Of a stretch of DNA of 34,678 bases, positions 1-6,611 are shown piece after piece (the first letter of the stretch is position 1; every line of letters starts with the position of its first letter). Made by a program: the position numbers and the translations under genes. This stretch comes from Gordonia lacunae. GTDB taxonomy: Bacteria; Actinomycetota; Actinomycetes; Mycobacteriales; Mycobacteriaceae. Below the pieces are notes generated by a model. It was not told where the DNA came from and did not search any database. It worked only from the letters and a program-made list of their open reading frames with translations. The DNA lies in contig NZ_NGFO01000042.1 in NCBI RefSeq assembly GCF_002149015.1, positions 1 to 34,678 on the forward strand, read 5' to 3'.

Positions 1-10
1 GGCGCCGAGG

Positions 11-595
11 ATGCCCGCCGACCCCCGACCCGCGTTCCGAGTGGCGACCGCATGGGTCACCGGGTTGCTGGCCGAGATCCGCGACGATCAACTCCGCGCG
101 CCCACTCCCTGCGACGAATTCGACGTCCGGACGCTCTCGGCACACGTGGTCGCCACCGCCCAGCGTGCTCGCGCGCTGGCCGACGGCGCCGACGTCCGCG
201 CGATGCCCACGATCGCCGAGCAACACGATGCCGCCACGTACGCCGCCCTGGTGGAGGCGGCCCTCGAGGGATGGGCCGACGACGCCACGCTGGGCCGCAT
301 GGTGCAGGTGCCGTGGGGTGAGGTGCCCGGCGCCGGCGCGCTGTGGGGCTACGTCAGCGAGACGCTCGTGCACGGCTGGGACCTCGCCGTCGCCACCGGG
401 CAACCGGCGGAGGCCGACCCCGAGACGGCCGAGGCGACGCTGGCGGTCGCGAAGCAGTTCATCCCGGCCGGGATCCGCACCGACCCGATCGTCCCGTTCG
501 GTGTCGTCGTCGAACCCCGGCCCGATGCCGGACCCACCGAACGCCTGGCGAACTGGACCGGCCGGCGGTCCGAGGGATGGTCCCCGGCTCCCTGA
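11..595 (+). CDS. DinB/maleylpyruvate isomerase-like metal-binding protein (TIGR03086-type)
   Basis: 194-residue protein of the mycothiol-dependent maleylpyruvate isomerase/DinB four-helix superfamily. Its N-terminal half has the typical 'TPCDEFDVRTLSAHV' segment with a candidate metal-ligand His. The middle carries the family signature 'LVHGWDLAVATGQP', which would supply a second His. Members bind a divalent metal and often use mycothiol, but the substrate of this subfamily is not known and cannot be read from the sequence. The ATG at 11 is the first usable start; a start upstream of the window cannot be excluded. The gene faces the ddn-like gene across the repeat array at 620-878. No KstR box lies beside it, so a link to sterol catabolism is not supported. 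Confidence 0.75.
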   Translation: MPADPRPAFRVATAWVTGLLAEIRDDQLRAPTPCDEFDVRTLSAHVVATAQRARALADGADVRAMPTIAEQHDAATYAALVEAALEGWADDATLGRMVQVPWGEVPGAGALWGYVSETLVHGWDLAVATGQPAEADPETAEATLAVAKQFIPAGIRTDPIVPFGVVVEPRPDAGPTERLANWTGRRSEGWSPAP

Positions 596-619
596 CCCGA
601 AAGAAGCGAACCGTCCAGT

Positions 620-694
620 GCTCCCTGAGGAGCGTCCGGAGCGTGCGGAGGGTCACCCATCGCTCCCTGAGGAGCGTCCGGAGCCTGCGGAGGG
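620..694. repeat. Two direct copies of a 33-bp unit (GCTCCCTGAGGAGC-type)
   Basis: Positions 620-652 and 662-694 carry nearly identical units that begin GCTCCCTGAGGAGC and end in TGCGGAGGG, with a 42-bp period. The core is the reverse complement of the GCTCCTCAGGGAGC core in the units at 741-878. These units and the right-hand ones therefore face each other around the hairpin at 697-744. Confidence 0.85.
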
Positions 695-696
695 CG

Positions 697-744
697 CGTC
701 ACGAAGGGTCTTGGCGACCGGGGTTGCGAAGACCCTTCGTGACG
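697..744. terminator. Perfect 16-bp inverted repeat between convergent genes
   Basis: Arms at 697-712 (CGTCACGAAGGGTCTT) and 729-744 (AAGACCCTTCGTGACG) are exact reverse complements around a 16-nt loop. The element sits between the convergent genes ending at 595 (+) and 898 (-), so a bidirectional terminator is the simplest reading. No U-tract follows it. It is also the symmetry centre of the flanking repeats and may instead be a mobile repeat element. Confidence 0.6.
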
Positions 745-878
745 CTCGCAAGCTCGCTCCTCAGGGAGCAGAGAATGACGCTCGCATGCTCGCTCCTCAG
801 GGAGCAGGTGGTGGCGCTCGCAAGCTCGCTCCTCAGGGAGCAGGTGGTGGCGCTCGCAAGCTCGCTCTTCAGGGAGCA
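741..878. repeat. Four tandem 36-bp repeats (GCTCCTCAGGGAGC-type)
   Basis: Near-identical 30-bp cores begin at 741, 777, 813 and 849, exactly 36 bp apart. Each reads roughly G(A/G)CGCTCGCAAGCTCGCT followed by CCTCAGGGAGCA; copy 2 has GCATGC for GCAAGC and copy 4 has CTTC for CCTC. Each contains the imperfect palindrome GCTCC-TCAG-GGAGC. There are no unique spacers, so this is not a CRISPR array. The 12-codon period gives repetitive shadow reading frames that should not be taken as genes. Confidence 0.85.
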
Positions 879-897
879 GGTCGTTGCGGGTGAGCGC

Positions 898-1389
898 TCA
901 GCGTGCCGGCTCGCAGATGACGACCGGGATCGTCCGTTCCGTCCAGGCGGCGTAGGTGTCGTAGTCGGCGTAGGTGTCGACCAGGTCGGGCCACAGGTCG
1001 GCGCGTTCGGCATCGGTGGCGGTCCGCGCCACGAGGTCGTGCTTCTCCTTGCCGACCTGAATGGTGACCTTCGGGTTGTCCCGGAGATTCAGGTACCAGG
1101 CCGGGTGCTTGGCAGACCCGCCCTGGGACGCGACGACCACGAACGACTCGCCGCGCCGCAGATAGATCAGCGGTGCGGTGCGCGGCTGCCCCGACTTGCG
1201 GCCGATCGTGGTCAGCAGGCACACCGGAGCGGGCTTGCGCAGGCCGGCGCCGACCCGCCACGTTCCCCCGACCCGGCCTCCGGTGGCCTTGTACAGCGCG
1301 GTGTTCGCCTTCGACCCCAGTTTGATGAACTTGCTGACGATGGGTGAATCCAGTTGTGCCGGCTTGTTGTCCGGATCGAAGGCGGGCAT
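898..1389 (-). CDS. ddn: Deazaflavin (F420)-dependent nitroreductase family protein, Ddn-like
   Basis: 163-residue protein of the DDN split-beta-barrel family. The segment 'TTIGRKSGQPRTAPLIYLR' and the following 'KHPAWYLNLRDNP' are the family hallmarks that bind reduced cofactor F420. Members reduce quinones or nitro compounds; M. tuberculosis Ddn (Rv3547) activates nitroimidazole prodrugs. I chose the ATG at 1389 because it overlaps the fadA5 stop by one base (TGATG), giving translational coupling, and yields the usual family length. The order ddn-fadA5-cyp125 matches Rv3547-Rv3546-Rv3545c, which supports orthology by position. Other DDN paralogues are common in these genomes, so the symbol rests partly on synteny. 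It is probably co-transcribed with fadA5 from the KstR-controlled promoter. Confidence 0.8.
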   Translation of the reverse strand: MPAFDPDNKPAQLDSPIVSKFIKLGSKANTALYKATGGRVGGTWRVGAGLRKPAPVCLLTTIGRKSGQPRTAPLIYLRRGESFVVVASQGGSAKHPAWYLNLRDNPKVTIQVGKEKHDLVARTATDAERADLWPDLVDTYADYDTYAAWTERTIPVVICEPAR

Positions 1390-2552
1390 CAGATCCGCTC
1401 GAGGATGGTGCCGGTGGCCATCGCGCCACCTGCGCACATCGTGACCAGCGCGGTCTGCCCGTCCCGGCGCTCCAGCTCGTGCAGCGCCGTGGTGATCAGC
1501 CGAGAGCCGGTGCTGCCCACGGGATGTCCCAGCGCGATGGCGCCACCGTTGACATTCACCTTGTCCAGGTCGGCGCCGTGGACCTGCGCCCAGCTGAGGA
1601 CGACGGAGGCGAAAGCCTCGTTGATCTCGACGATGTCGATGTCTGACAACGACATACCCGACTTCGCCAGGACGCGTTCGGTCGCCTGGACGGGGCCGTC
1701 GAGATGGAAGTGCGGCTCCGAGCCGACGAGCGCCTGCGCCTTGATGCGGGCCCGGGGGGTGAGGCCCAGCTCGCGGGCCTTCGACTCGTCCATGATGAGC
1801 ACGGCGGCCGCGCCGTCGGAGATCTGCGAGGACGTCCCCGCGGTGTGGATTCCGCCCTCGAGAACGGGTTTGAGTGCGGACAGGGACTCGAGTGTGGTGT
1901 CGCGCAGGCCCTGATCGCGGCTGACGTCGAGGATGTTTCCGGTGAATTCACCCTCTTTGGTGCGCTCGGGCGCCTTGAGGCTCAGGACCTCGCGGTCGAA
2001 TCGACCCTCGTCCCATGCCGTGCGGGCGTTGCGCTGGCTGCGCTCGCCGAGCGCATCGATGTCGGCGCGCGTGATACCGCGTCGCTTGGCGATCCGTTCG
2101 GCGGCCTCGAACTGGTTCGGCATGTCCACGTCCCACGAATCCGCGTGGTAGGGGCCGGCGCCGGTGCCGACATTCGCGCCGAGCGGGACGACGGACATCG
2201 TCTCCACTCCGCAGGCGACGCCGATCTCGATCGCGTCGGAGGCGATGAGTCCGGCGATCAGGTGATTGGCCTGCTGTGCCGAACCGCACTGGGCATCGAT
2301 GGTGGTGGCTCCGGTCGCCTCCGGCAGACCCGCGGACAGCCAGGCCTTGCGGGTGATGTTGCCGGCCTGGGCGCCGGCCTGCGTGACGCACCCGCCGATC
2401 GCCTGTTCGACGAGCGCGGGGTCGATACCCGCCTTCTCGAGGAGACCCCGCTGGGTGATGCCGAGCAACTCCTCGGCGTGCAGGCCCGAGAGCCAGCCGC
2501 CGCGCTTGCCGATCGGCGTCCGCGCCGCTTCCACGATGACCGGAACGCCCAT
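1389..2552 (-). CDS. fadA5: Steroid 3-ketoacyl-CoA thiolase FadA5
   Basis: 387-residue thiolase that cleaves 3-ketoacyl-CoA intermediates of the sterol side chain, releasing acetyl- or propionyl-CoA. The nucleophilic Cys lies in 'IDAQCGSAQQAN' (about residue 89). The catalytic His is in 'ALGHPVGSTGSRL' and the second Cys in 'TMCAGGAMATG' near the C-terminus, so the full thiolase triad is present. I chose the ATG at 2552 ('MGVPVIVEAARTPIG') over an extension to 2759, because the extension would run through the operator at 2633-2646 and has no thiolase similarity. M. tuberculosis FadA5 (Rv3546) is about the same length and is likewise divergent from cyp125. A perfect KstR box lies 81 bp upstream of the start. 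Confidence 0.93.
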   Translation of the reverse strand: MGVPVIVEAARTPIGKRGGWLSGLHAEELLGITQRGLLEKAGIDPALVEQAIGGCVTQAGAQAGNITRKAWLSAGLPEATGATTIDAQCGSAQQANHLIAGLIASDAIEIGVACGVETMSVVPLGANVGTGAGPYHADSWDVDMPNQFEAAERIAKRRGITRADIDALGERSQRNARTAWDEGRFDREVLSLKAPERTKEGEFTGNILDVSRDQGLRDTTLESLSALKPVLEGGIHTAGTSSQISDGAAAVLIMDESKARELGLTPRARIKAQALVGSEPHFHLDGPVQATERVLAKSGMSLSDIDIVEINEAFASVVLSWAQVHGADLDKVNVNGGAIALGHPVGSTGSRLITTALHELERRDGQTALVTMCAGGAMATGTILERI

Positions 2553-2632
2553 CGCCACTCCTTCGTTCGTACCGTGGACCCAACTGTCCACGGGATAGGT
2601 CTCGACGGCCGTCGAGACCGCTCCACTCAAGC

Positions 2633-2646
2633 TAGAACACGTTCTA
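2633..2646. promoter_or_regulatory. KstR operator (fadA5 side of divergent promoter)
   Basis: TAGAACACGTTCTA is a perfect 14-bp palindrome matching the KstR consensus TnnAACnnGTTnnA. KstR is the TetR-family repressor of sterol catabolism, derepressed by sterol-CoA thioester ligands. The site lies 81 bp before the fadA5 start. Confidence 0.9.
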
Positions 2647-2794
2647 TGTTTGCGTCTACGCTGGGGTTGGCGTCGCACTCGGGGCGGTGCCCGGAGCCGC
2701 CGTCCGGCGCACCGCGTCGCTGCTGCACGATGGCAAATGCGGACGGATCTCGAAGCCAACGTCGCAGGTCGGGGTGTCGGACCCGGAATGAAAC

Positions 2795-2808
2795 TAGAAC
2801 AAGTTCTC
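2795..2808. promoter_or_regulatory. KstR operator-like site (cyp125 promoter, distal)
   Basis: TAGAACAAGTTCTC matches TnnAACnnGTTnnA except for the final base (C for A). It lies 56 bp upstream of a third site and about 80 bp before the cyp125 start. Confidence 0.75.
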
Positions 2809-2850
2809 GTCTGAGGGTGTCGAATGCGTCACAGTGTGCTTCAATGTGAT

Positions 2851-2864
2851 TGAAACAGGTTCTA
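2851..2864. promoter_or_regulatory. KstR operator (cyp125 promoter, proximal)
   Basis: TGAAACAGGTTCTA fully matches TnnAACnnGTTnnA. It ends 24 bp before the chosen GTG start of cyp125. It overlaps the alternative upstream start at 2850, which argues against that start. Confidence 0.85.
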
Positions 2865-2888
2865 AATCTCACAGCGAGGTGGTGTGAC

Positions 2889-4208
2889 GTGACCCAGGCC
2901 CAGAGCGCCCCGATCGGCAGCGAGCCGACCCCGGCGGATTCTGCGCGCACGAGCCCTTCCGACGTAGTCGCGAAGTGCCCGTTCATGGAGCAGGAGGGGT
3001 GGGATTTCACCAACCCCGACCTGCTCGAGCAGGGAATCCCCGTGCAGGAGTTCGCGCAACTGCGCAAGACCGCGCCGGTCTGGTGGAATGCCCAGGCACC
3101 CGGCAAGGGTGGTGGTTTCCACGACGGCGGCTACTGGGTGATCTCCAAGCACGCCCATGTCCGCGAGATCTCGAAGAACAACGAGGACTGGGAAACCAAC
3201 GCCAACGGCGTCATCATGCGTTTCGAAGACGACATGACCGCCGATCAGATCGAGATCACCAAGGCGCTGCTGATCAACCACGATCCGCCGGAGCACACGC
3301 GACTGCGCAAGCTGGTGTCCAAGCTGTTCACCCCGCGCGCCGTCCACTCCCTCGAGGAGAAGCTCGACGACGCCGCCCGCGACATTGTCGCCAAGGCCGC
3401 GGCGAAGGGTAGTGGCGACTTCGTCAAGGACGTCGCCGTCGACCTGCCCCTGCTGGCCATCGCCGACCTGCTCGGTGTGCCGGAGGTGGACCGGGAGAAG
3501 CTGTTCGACTGGTCGAACTCGATGATGAACGCCGACGATCCGGACTACACCACGGATCCGCAGCAGGCCAACGCCGAGATCCTCGGCTACGGCTACACGA
3601 TGGCCGAAGAGAAGCGCAAGAACCCGGGCGAGGACATCGTCACCACACTGGTGAACGCCGACATCGACGGGCAGTCGCTCGACGAGACCGAGTTCGGGTT
3701 CTTCTTCATCCTCCTGACCGTGGCCGGCAACGAGACCACGCGTAACGCGATCAGCCACGGGATGAACGCCTTCCTGGACAACCCCGATCAGTGGGAACTG
3801 TTCAAGAAGGAGCGTCCGGCGACGGCTGTCGACGAGATCGTCCGGTGGGCGACCCCGGTCAACGCCTTCCAGCGGACGGCCAAGCGGGACACCCAGATCG
3901 GCGGCGTCCACATCGCCAAGGGTGAGCGCGTCGGCATGTTCTACGGCTCGGCGAACTACGACGAGGACGTCTTCGACGACCCGTTCTCGTTCAACATCAT
4001 GCGCGACCCCAACCCGCACGTGGGGTTCGGCGGCAACGGCGCGCACTTCTGCGTCGGTGCGAACCTGGCGCGGATGGAGATCAACCTGATGTTCAACGCG
4101 CTCGCCGACCTGGTGCCCGACATCACCAAGCTCGCCGCGCCGCGCCGCCTGCGGCACGGTTGGATCAACGGGGTCAAGGAACTCCGCGTCGACTACGGCA
4201 CCAAGTGA
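2889..4208 (+). CDS. cyp125: Cytochrome P450 CYP125, steroid C26/C27-monooxygenase
   Basis: 439-residue P450 that hydroxylates and further oxidises the terminal methyl of the sterol side chain, giving the acid that a FadD ligase activates. The heme loop 'VGFGGNGAHFCVGANLAR' has the ligand Cys at residue 388. The I-helix oxygen motif is 'VAGNETTRN' and the ExxR helix is 'DEIVRW'. I chose the GTG at 2889, preceded by GAGGTGG, rather than the in-frame ATG at 2850, which falls in the proximal KstR box. The length then fits CYP125 of M. tuberculosis (Rv3545c). The gene diverges from fadA5 and overlaps the next gene by four bases. Electrons probably come from a ferredoxin such as FdxD, encoded later in the window. 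Confidence 0.93.
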   Translation: MTQAQSAPIGSEPTPADSARTSPSDVVAKCPFMEQEGWDFTNPDLLEQGIPVQEFAQLRKTAPVWWNAQAPGKGGGFHDGGYWVISKHAHVREISKNNEDWETNANGVIMRFEDDMTADQIEITKALLINHDPPEHTRLRKLVSKLFTPRAVHSLEEKLDDAARDIVAKAAAKGSGDFVKDVAVDLPLLAIADLLGVPEVDREKLFDWSNSMMNADDPDYTTDPQQANAEILGYGYTMAEEKRKNPGEDIVTTLVNADIDGQSLDETEFGFFFILLTVAGNETTRNAISHGMNAFLDNPDQWELFKKERPATAVDEIVRWATPVNAFQRTAKRDTQIGGVHIAKGERVGMFYGSANYDEDVFDDPFSFNIMRDPNPHVGFGGNGAHFCVGANLARMEINLMFNALADLVPDITKLAAPRRLRHGWINGVKELRVDYGTK

Positions 4209-4669
4209 CCGCAGCAGAGGACACCGCAGGGCGCCAGGCTCCGGCCTACCTCGGCATCGACCGGGAGAACCATCCGGCAGTCGTGGCGGGTCGTCGTTCG
4301 CGCGAGTTCGTCGAATCGCGGGACAAGCAGGCCTGGATCGACAACTTCGCGGCCGACGCCACGGTCGAGGACCCGGTCGGTCCGTCGATGTTCGACCCGG
4401 ACGGCGTCGGATTCCGTGGTCACGACCAGATCGCCGAGTTCTGGGACAAGTCGATCGGGACCACCGAGAACATCGACTTCCGCTTCGATGAGGAGATCAT
4501 CTGCGGGAACGAGGTCGCCTACATCGGCAGCATCGTCACCCACATCGCGGGTCACGTGTCCGAGGCGCGGGGCGTGTTCACCTACCGCGCGGACGCCGAT
4601 GGGAAGCTGTCGGCACTCCGCGCATTCTGGGAGGTCGAGAAGACGATCAACTCGGTGCGCAAGGCCTGA
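4205..4669 (+). CDS. Ketosteroid isomerase-like (SnoaL/NTF2-fold) protein
   Basis: 154-residue NTF2-fold protein similar to bacterial Delta5-3-ketosteroid isomerase and to M. tuberculosis Rv0760c. The segment 'DATVEDPVG' (residues 51-59) aligns from memory with the KSI catalytic-base motif, with Asp56 as the base. The classical active-site Tyr appears to be Phe35 here, and the second acid of the oxyanion hole appears to be Gly in 'EARGVFTYR', so isomerase chemistry is uncertain. The GTG at 4205 overlaps the cyp125 stop as GTGA, so the two are translationally coupled and share the KstR-controlled promoter. A role on sterol ring A or as a steroid-binding protein is an inference. M. tuberculosis has fadE28 after cyp125 at this point, so the arrangement differs. 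Confidence 0.75.
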   Translation: MTAAEDTAGRQAPAYLGIDRENHPAVVAGRRSREFVESRDKQAWIDNFAADATVEDPVGPSMFDPDGVGFRGHDQIAEFWDKSIGTTENIDFRFDEEIICGNEVAYIGSIVTHIAGHVSEARGVFTYRADADGKLSALRAFWEVEKTINSVRKA

Positions 4670-4687
4670 GGGGCGCACTACAGTCCG

Positions 4688-4727
4688 CCGCGGGCGGGAC
4701 AGGTGACCTCACCTGTCCCGCCCGCGG
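4688..4727 (+). terminator. Strong hairpin after the cyp125 operon
   Basis: Perfect 19-bp stem: arm 4688-4706 begins CCGCGGGCGGGACAGG, and the exact complement is at 4709-4727, with CC between. The real loop must open a few pairs. There is no U-tract, as is common for actinobacterial terminators. It separates the cyp125-KSI operon from the ECF sigma operon. Confidence 0.75.
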
Positions 4728-4791
4728 TCGTCTGTGGCCCGTCTGATCGGTCACCGGGAGTTCGGTCATCCGCCGTTACAGCCGGCCGGGT

Positions 4792-5388
4792 GTGCCGGAA
4801 GATGTGACGACAGGGTGGTCCACGGCCCCGCGGGCCTACGACAGCCCACGGTGCCGACGACGAAGGGGGAACGACTCGAAGCCGGGCGCGGTCGATCAGT
4901 TCGAGGCGGTGTATCGCGAACACGTGGCGGGGGTCTGGCGCTACGTGCGGACGCGCGTGCCCGGGAACGTCGATGCCGACGATGTGACCGCAGAGGTCTT
5001 CGTCAAGGCGATGCGTTCGTGGGACCGGTTCGACGAACGACGCGGCAGCGTCGGCGCATGGCTGGTCGGGATCGCACGGCATGTGGTCGCGGACTGGTGG
5101 ACGCGGCAGTCGCGTGAGGTGCCGGTCGCCGAGGTCGACACCGGGAACGCGGACGCACCCGCTGTCGACGGCGATCCCGAGACCGTGATGTTGCGCGCCG
5201 CCGCGGCCGACGACGTCCGTAGCCGGTTGTGGGTACTCACGGCGCGGGAACGGGAGGCCGTGACCCTGCGCTTCGCCACCGAACTCACCTCGGAGGAGAT
5301 CGGGGCGACGATGGGGATCTCGGCGACCGCCGCGCGAATGCTCGTCTATCGCGGGGTGGCGAAGTTGAGGGAGGTGATGCCGAGGTGA
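4792..5388 (+). CDS. ECF-family RNA polymerase sigma factor
   Basis: 198-residue group 4 (ECF) sigma factor. Region 2 covers about residues 36-105: 'FEAVYREHVAGVWRYV', then 'DADDVTAEVFVKAM', which binds core polymerase, and a -10-recognising segment around 'GAWLVGIARHVVADWW'. Region 4 covers about 144-196, with 'LTAREREAVTLRF' and the helix-turn-helix 'TSEEIGATMGISATAARM'. There is no C-terminal SnoaL extension of the ECF41 type. The start is the GTG at 4792; the first ~33 residues are poorly conserved in character and the true start may be later. The stop overlaps the next gene (GTGA), whose membrane product is the likely regulator. No KstR box is present, so this operon is not obviously part of the sterol regulon. 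Confidence 0.88.
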   Translation: MPEDVTTGWSTAPRAYDSPRCRRRRGNDSKPGAVDQFEAVYREHVAGVWRYVRTRVPGNVDADDVTAEVFVKAMRSWDRFDERRGSVGAWLVGIARHVVADWWTRQSREVPVAEVDTGNADAPAVDGDPETVMLRAAAADDVRSRLWVLTAREREAVTLRFATELTSEEIGATMGISATAARMLVYRGVAKLREVMPR

Positions 5389-6023
5389 CGCCGCACGATC
5401 CGAGCGGGCCCGCCGGTGCCGGATCCGGAGAAGCATACGACCCCGCGGATGTCGCGGCGGCCGAGCGGCTCGACGCCTCGATCGCGGCTGTCCTCGACGG
5501 CCGGGTCACCCCGGGTGTCGGAGACCCTGAACTCGACCGGCTCGCCGGCGGCTTCCGGCCCGTCCCGCCCGCGTCGACCTACGCCGCGGTCGAACGCGGC
5601 CTCCGTTCGCAAGGGCGCGCCCGCTCCGGGCCTCGGTGGGCGGCGGCGCAGGTGGCCGCGGCCGTGCTCGGCGTGGTCCTGATCATCCATGGCATCGGGA
5701 ACATGGTTGCCGGCGAATGGATCTCGACGTCGCTCGGTGAGCCGTACAACCAGCACGCGATGGTCGACGGAGGGCTGGCGTTCATCGCCCTGGGCGCCGC
5801 GATCGCGGTCGCCTCCACGCGCCGGCGCTGGCTGCCCGTCGCGGTCATCGTGGGTGTGCCGCTCGGACTCGTCATGGGTGGACGTGGTGTGCACGAGATC
5901 GGCGTCTTCGCCTGGGGTGCGATGGCGCACGGCGCGGTGGGTGTGGCCGCGCTGGTGTTGCTGCTCACGCATGCCGTGGGCCGGCGTTACAGCCGTCGGT
6001 CGGATCGGGAAGGACGGATATGA
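5385..6023 (+). CDS. Four-helix membrane protein, putative regulator of the ECF sigma factor
   Basis: 212-residue protein with a soluble N-terminal ~80 residues and four predicted membrane helices at about 86-108, 126-144, 149-168 and 177-198. Its GTG start overlaps the sigma-factor stop by four bases, the usual arrangement for an anti-sigma factor. The N-terminal part has acidic and alanine-rich helices but no HxxxCxxC zinc motif, so a standard zinc anti-sigma domain is not visible. His residues lie in or at the edge of every helix (102, 124, 170, 182, 196), which could bind heme or metal; this is speculation. Its stop overlaps the start of the AhpD-like gene (ATGA), so all three genes are coupled. 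I do not recognise a named family. Confidence 0.8.
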   Translation: MTPHDPSGPAGAGSGEAYDPADVAAAERLDASIAAVLDGRVTPGVGDPELDRLAGGFRPVPPASTYAAVERGLRSQGRARSGPRWAAAQVAAAVLGVVLIIHGIGNMVAGEWISTSLGEPYNQHAMVDGGLAFIALGAAIAVASTRRRWLPVAVIVGVPLGLVMGGRGVHEIGVFAWGAMAHGAVGVAALVLLLTHAVGRRYSRRSDREGRI

Positions 6024-6568
6024 GAGCACTGCATCGAATCCGGAATTACGTACGCGCCATGCGGCGGGCCCGCCGCCACCGCACCGAACTCGTCGGCGTA
6101 CTGGCACGACGGCCGGTGGCCGCAGCCGGGATCGCCGGGATGGAGAGCGCGCTGCTGCTGTCCAACCGGATGGACCCGAAACTGAAGGAACTCGCCGAGC
6201 TCAAGGCGGCGGGCATGGTCAGCTGCGAGTTCTGCCTCGACATCGGATCGGCACTCGCCTCCGGCGCGGGCATCACCGAGCAGCAGCTCCGTGACCTCCC
6301 GCGGTATCGGGAGTCGACCGCCTACGACGAGCTCGAGAAGCTGGTCATCGGCTATGCCGAGGCGATGACGCGGACACCGGCCGTCGGGGACGACCTCGCG
6401 GAGCTGCGCCGAGGGCTGGCCGAACATCTGTCGGAGACGCAGATCGTCGAACTCGCCATGACGGTCGCCTGGGAGAACCAACGCGCGCGCCTCAACCAGT
6501 CGCTCGGGGTGCGGCCCACCGGGATGTCCGACGGCCTCGCCTGCGCTGTCCCCGAACGTATTTCGTAG
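6020..6568 (+). CDS. Carboxymuconolactone decarboxylase/AhpD-like protein
   Basis: 182-residue all-helical AhpD-like protein with the redox motif 'VSCEFCLDIGSALASG' (CxxC at Cys69/Cys72). In AhpD this motif is the peroxidase centre that reduces alkyl hydroperoxides and is recharged by a thiol reductant. The proton-relay His four residues after the second Cys is Gly here, as in many CMD-family proteins, so activity may differ. A basic N-terminus (residues 1-25) precedes the conserved core. It is the last gene of the coupled sigma operon, and a redox or peroxide output is plausible from the company it keeps. A strong hairpin begins at its stop codon. Confidence 0.82.
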   Translation: MRALHRIRNYVRAMRRARRHRTELVGVLARRPVAAAGIAGMESALLLSNRMDPKLKELAELKAAGMVSCEFCLDIGSALASGAGITEQQLRDLPRYRESTAYDELEKLVIGYAEAMTRTPAVGDDLAELRRGLAEHLSETQIVELAMTVAWENQRARLNQSLGVRPTGMSDGLACAVPERIS

Positions 6569-6598
6569 CGTCCATGCGCGTACGGCGCGCATGGACGC
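6568..6598. terminator. Bidirectional hairpin between convergent operons
   Basis: 13-bp perfect stem: GCGTCCATGCGCG at 6568-6580 and its complement at 6586-6598, with loop TACGG. It lies between the AhpD-like gene (+) and ltp3 (-) and starts inside the stop codon of the former, so it probably terminates both transcripts. Confidence 0.75.
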
Positions 6599-6611
6599 CA
6601 CGAAACCCCGG

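Noticed and set aside
741..878. Regularly spaced 36-bp repeats as a CRISPR array
   Set aside because: The units are directly tandem with no unique spacers, and no cas genes are present.
165..1347. Open frames running through the repeat array with repetitive peptides
   Set aside because: They are frames left open by a repeat whose period is a multiple of three and by high G+C; they overlap the clear genes at 11-595 and 898-1389.
2107..2120. KstR-like sequence TCGAACTGGTTCGG
   Set aside because: It is inside the fadA5 coding region, the last base does not match, and no promoter is nearby.
2850..2888. Upstream ATG start for cyp125
   Set aside because: It lies directly on the proximal KstR box and would place the operator inside the coding region; the GTG at 2889 has a good ribosome site.
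4205..5388. SnoaL-like gene next to an ECF sigma factor as a split ECF41-type system
   Set aside because: A strong terminator hairpin separates them, the SnoaL-like gene is coupled to cyp125, and the sigma factor resembles the standard two-region ECF type.
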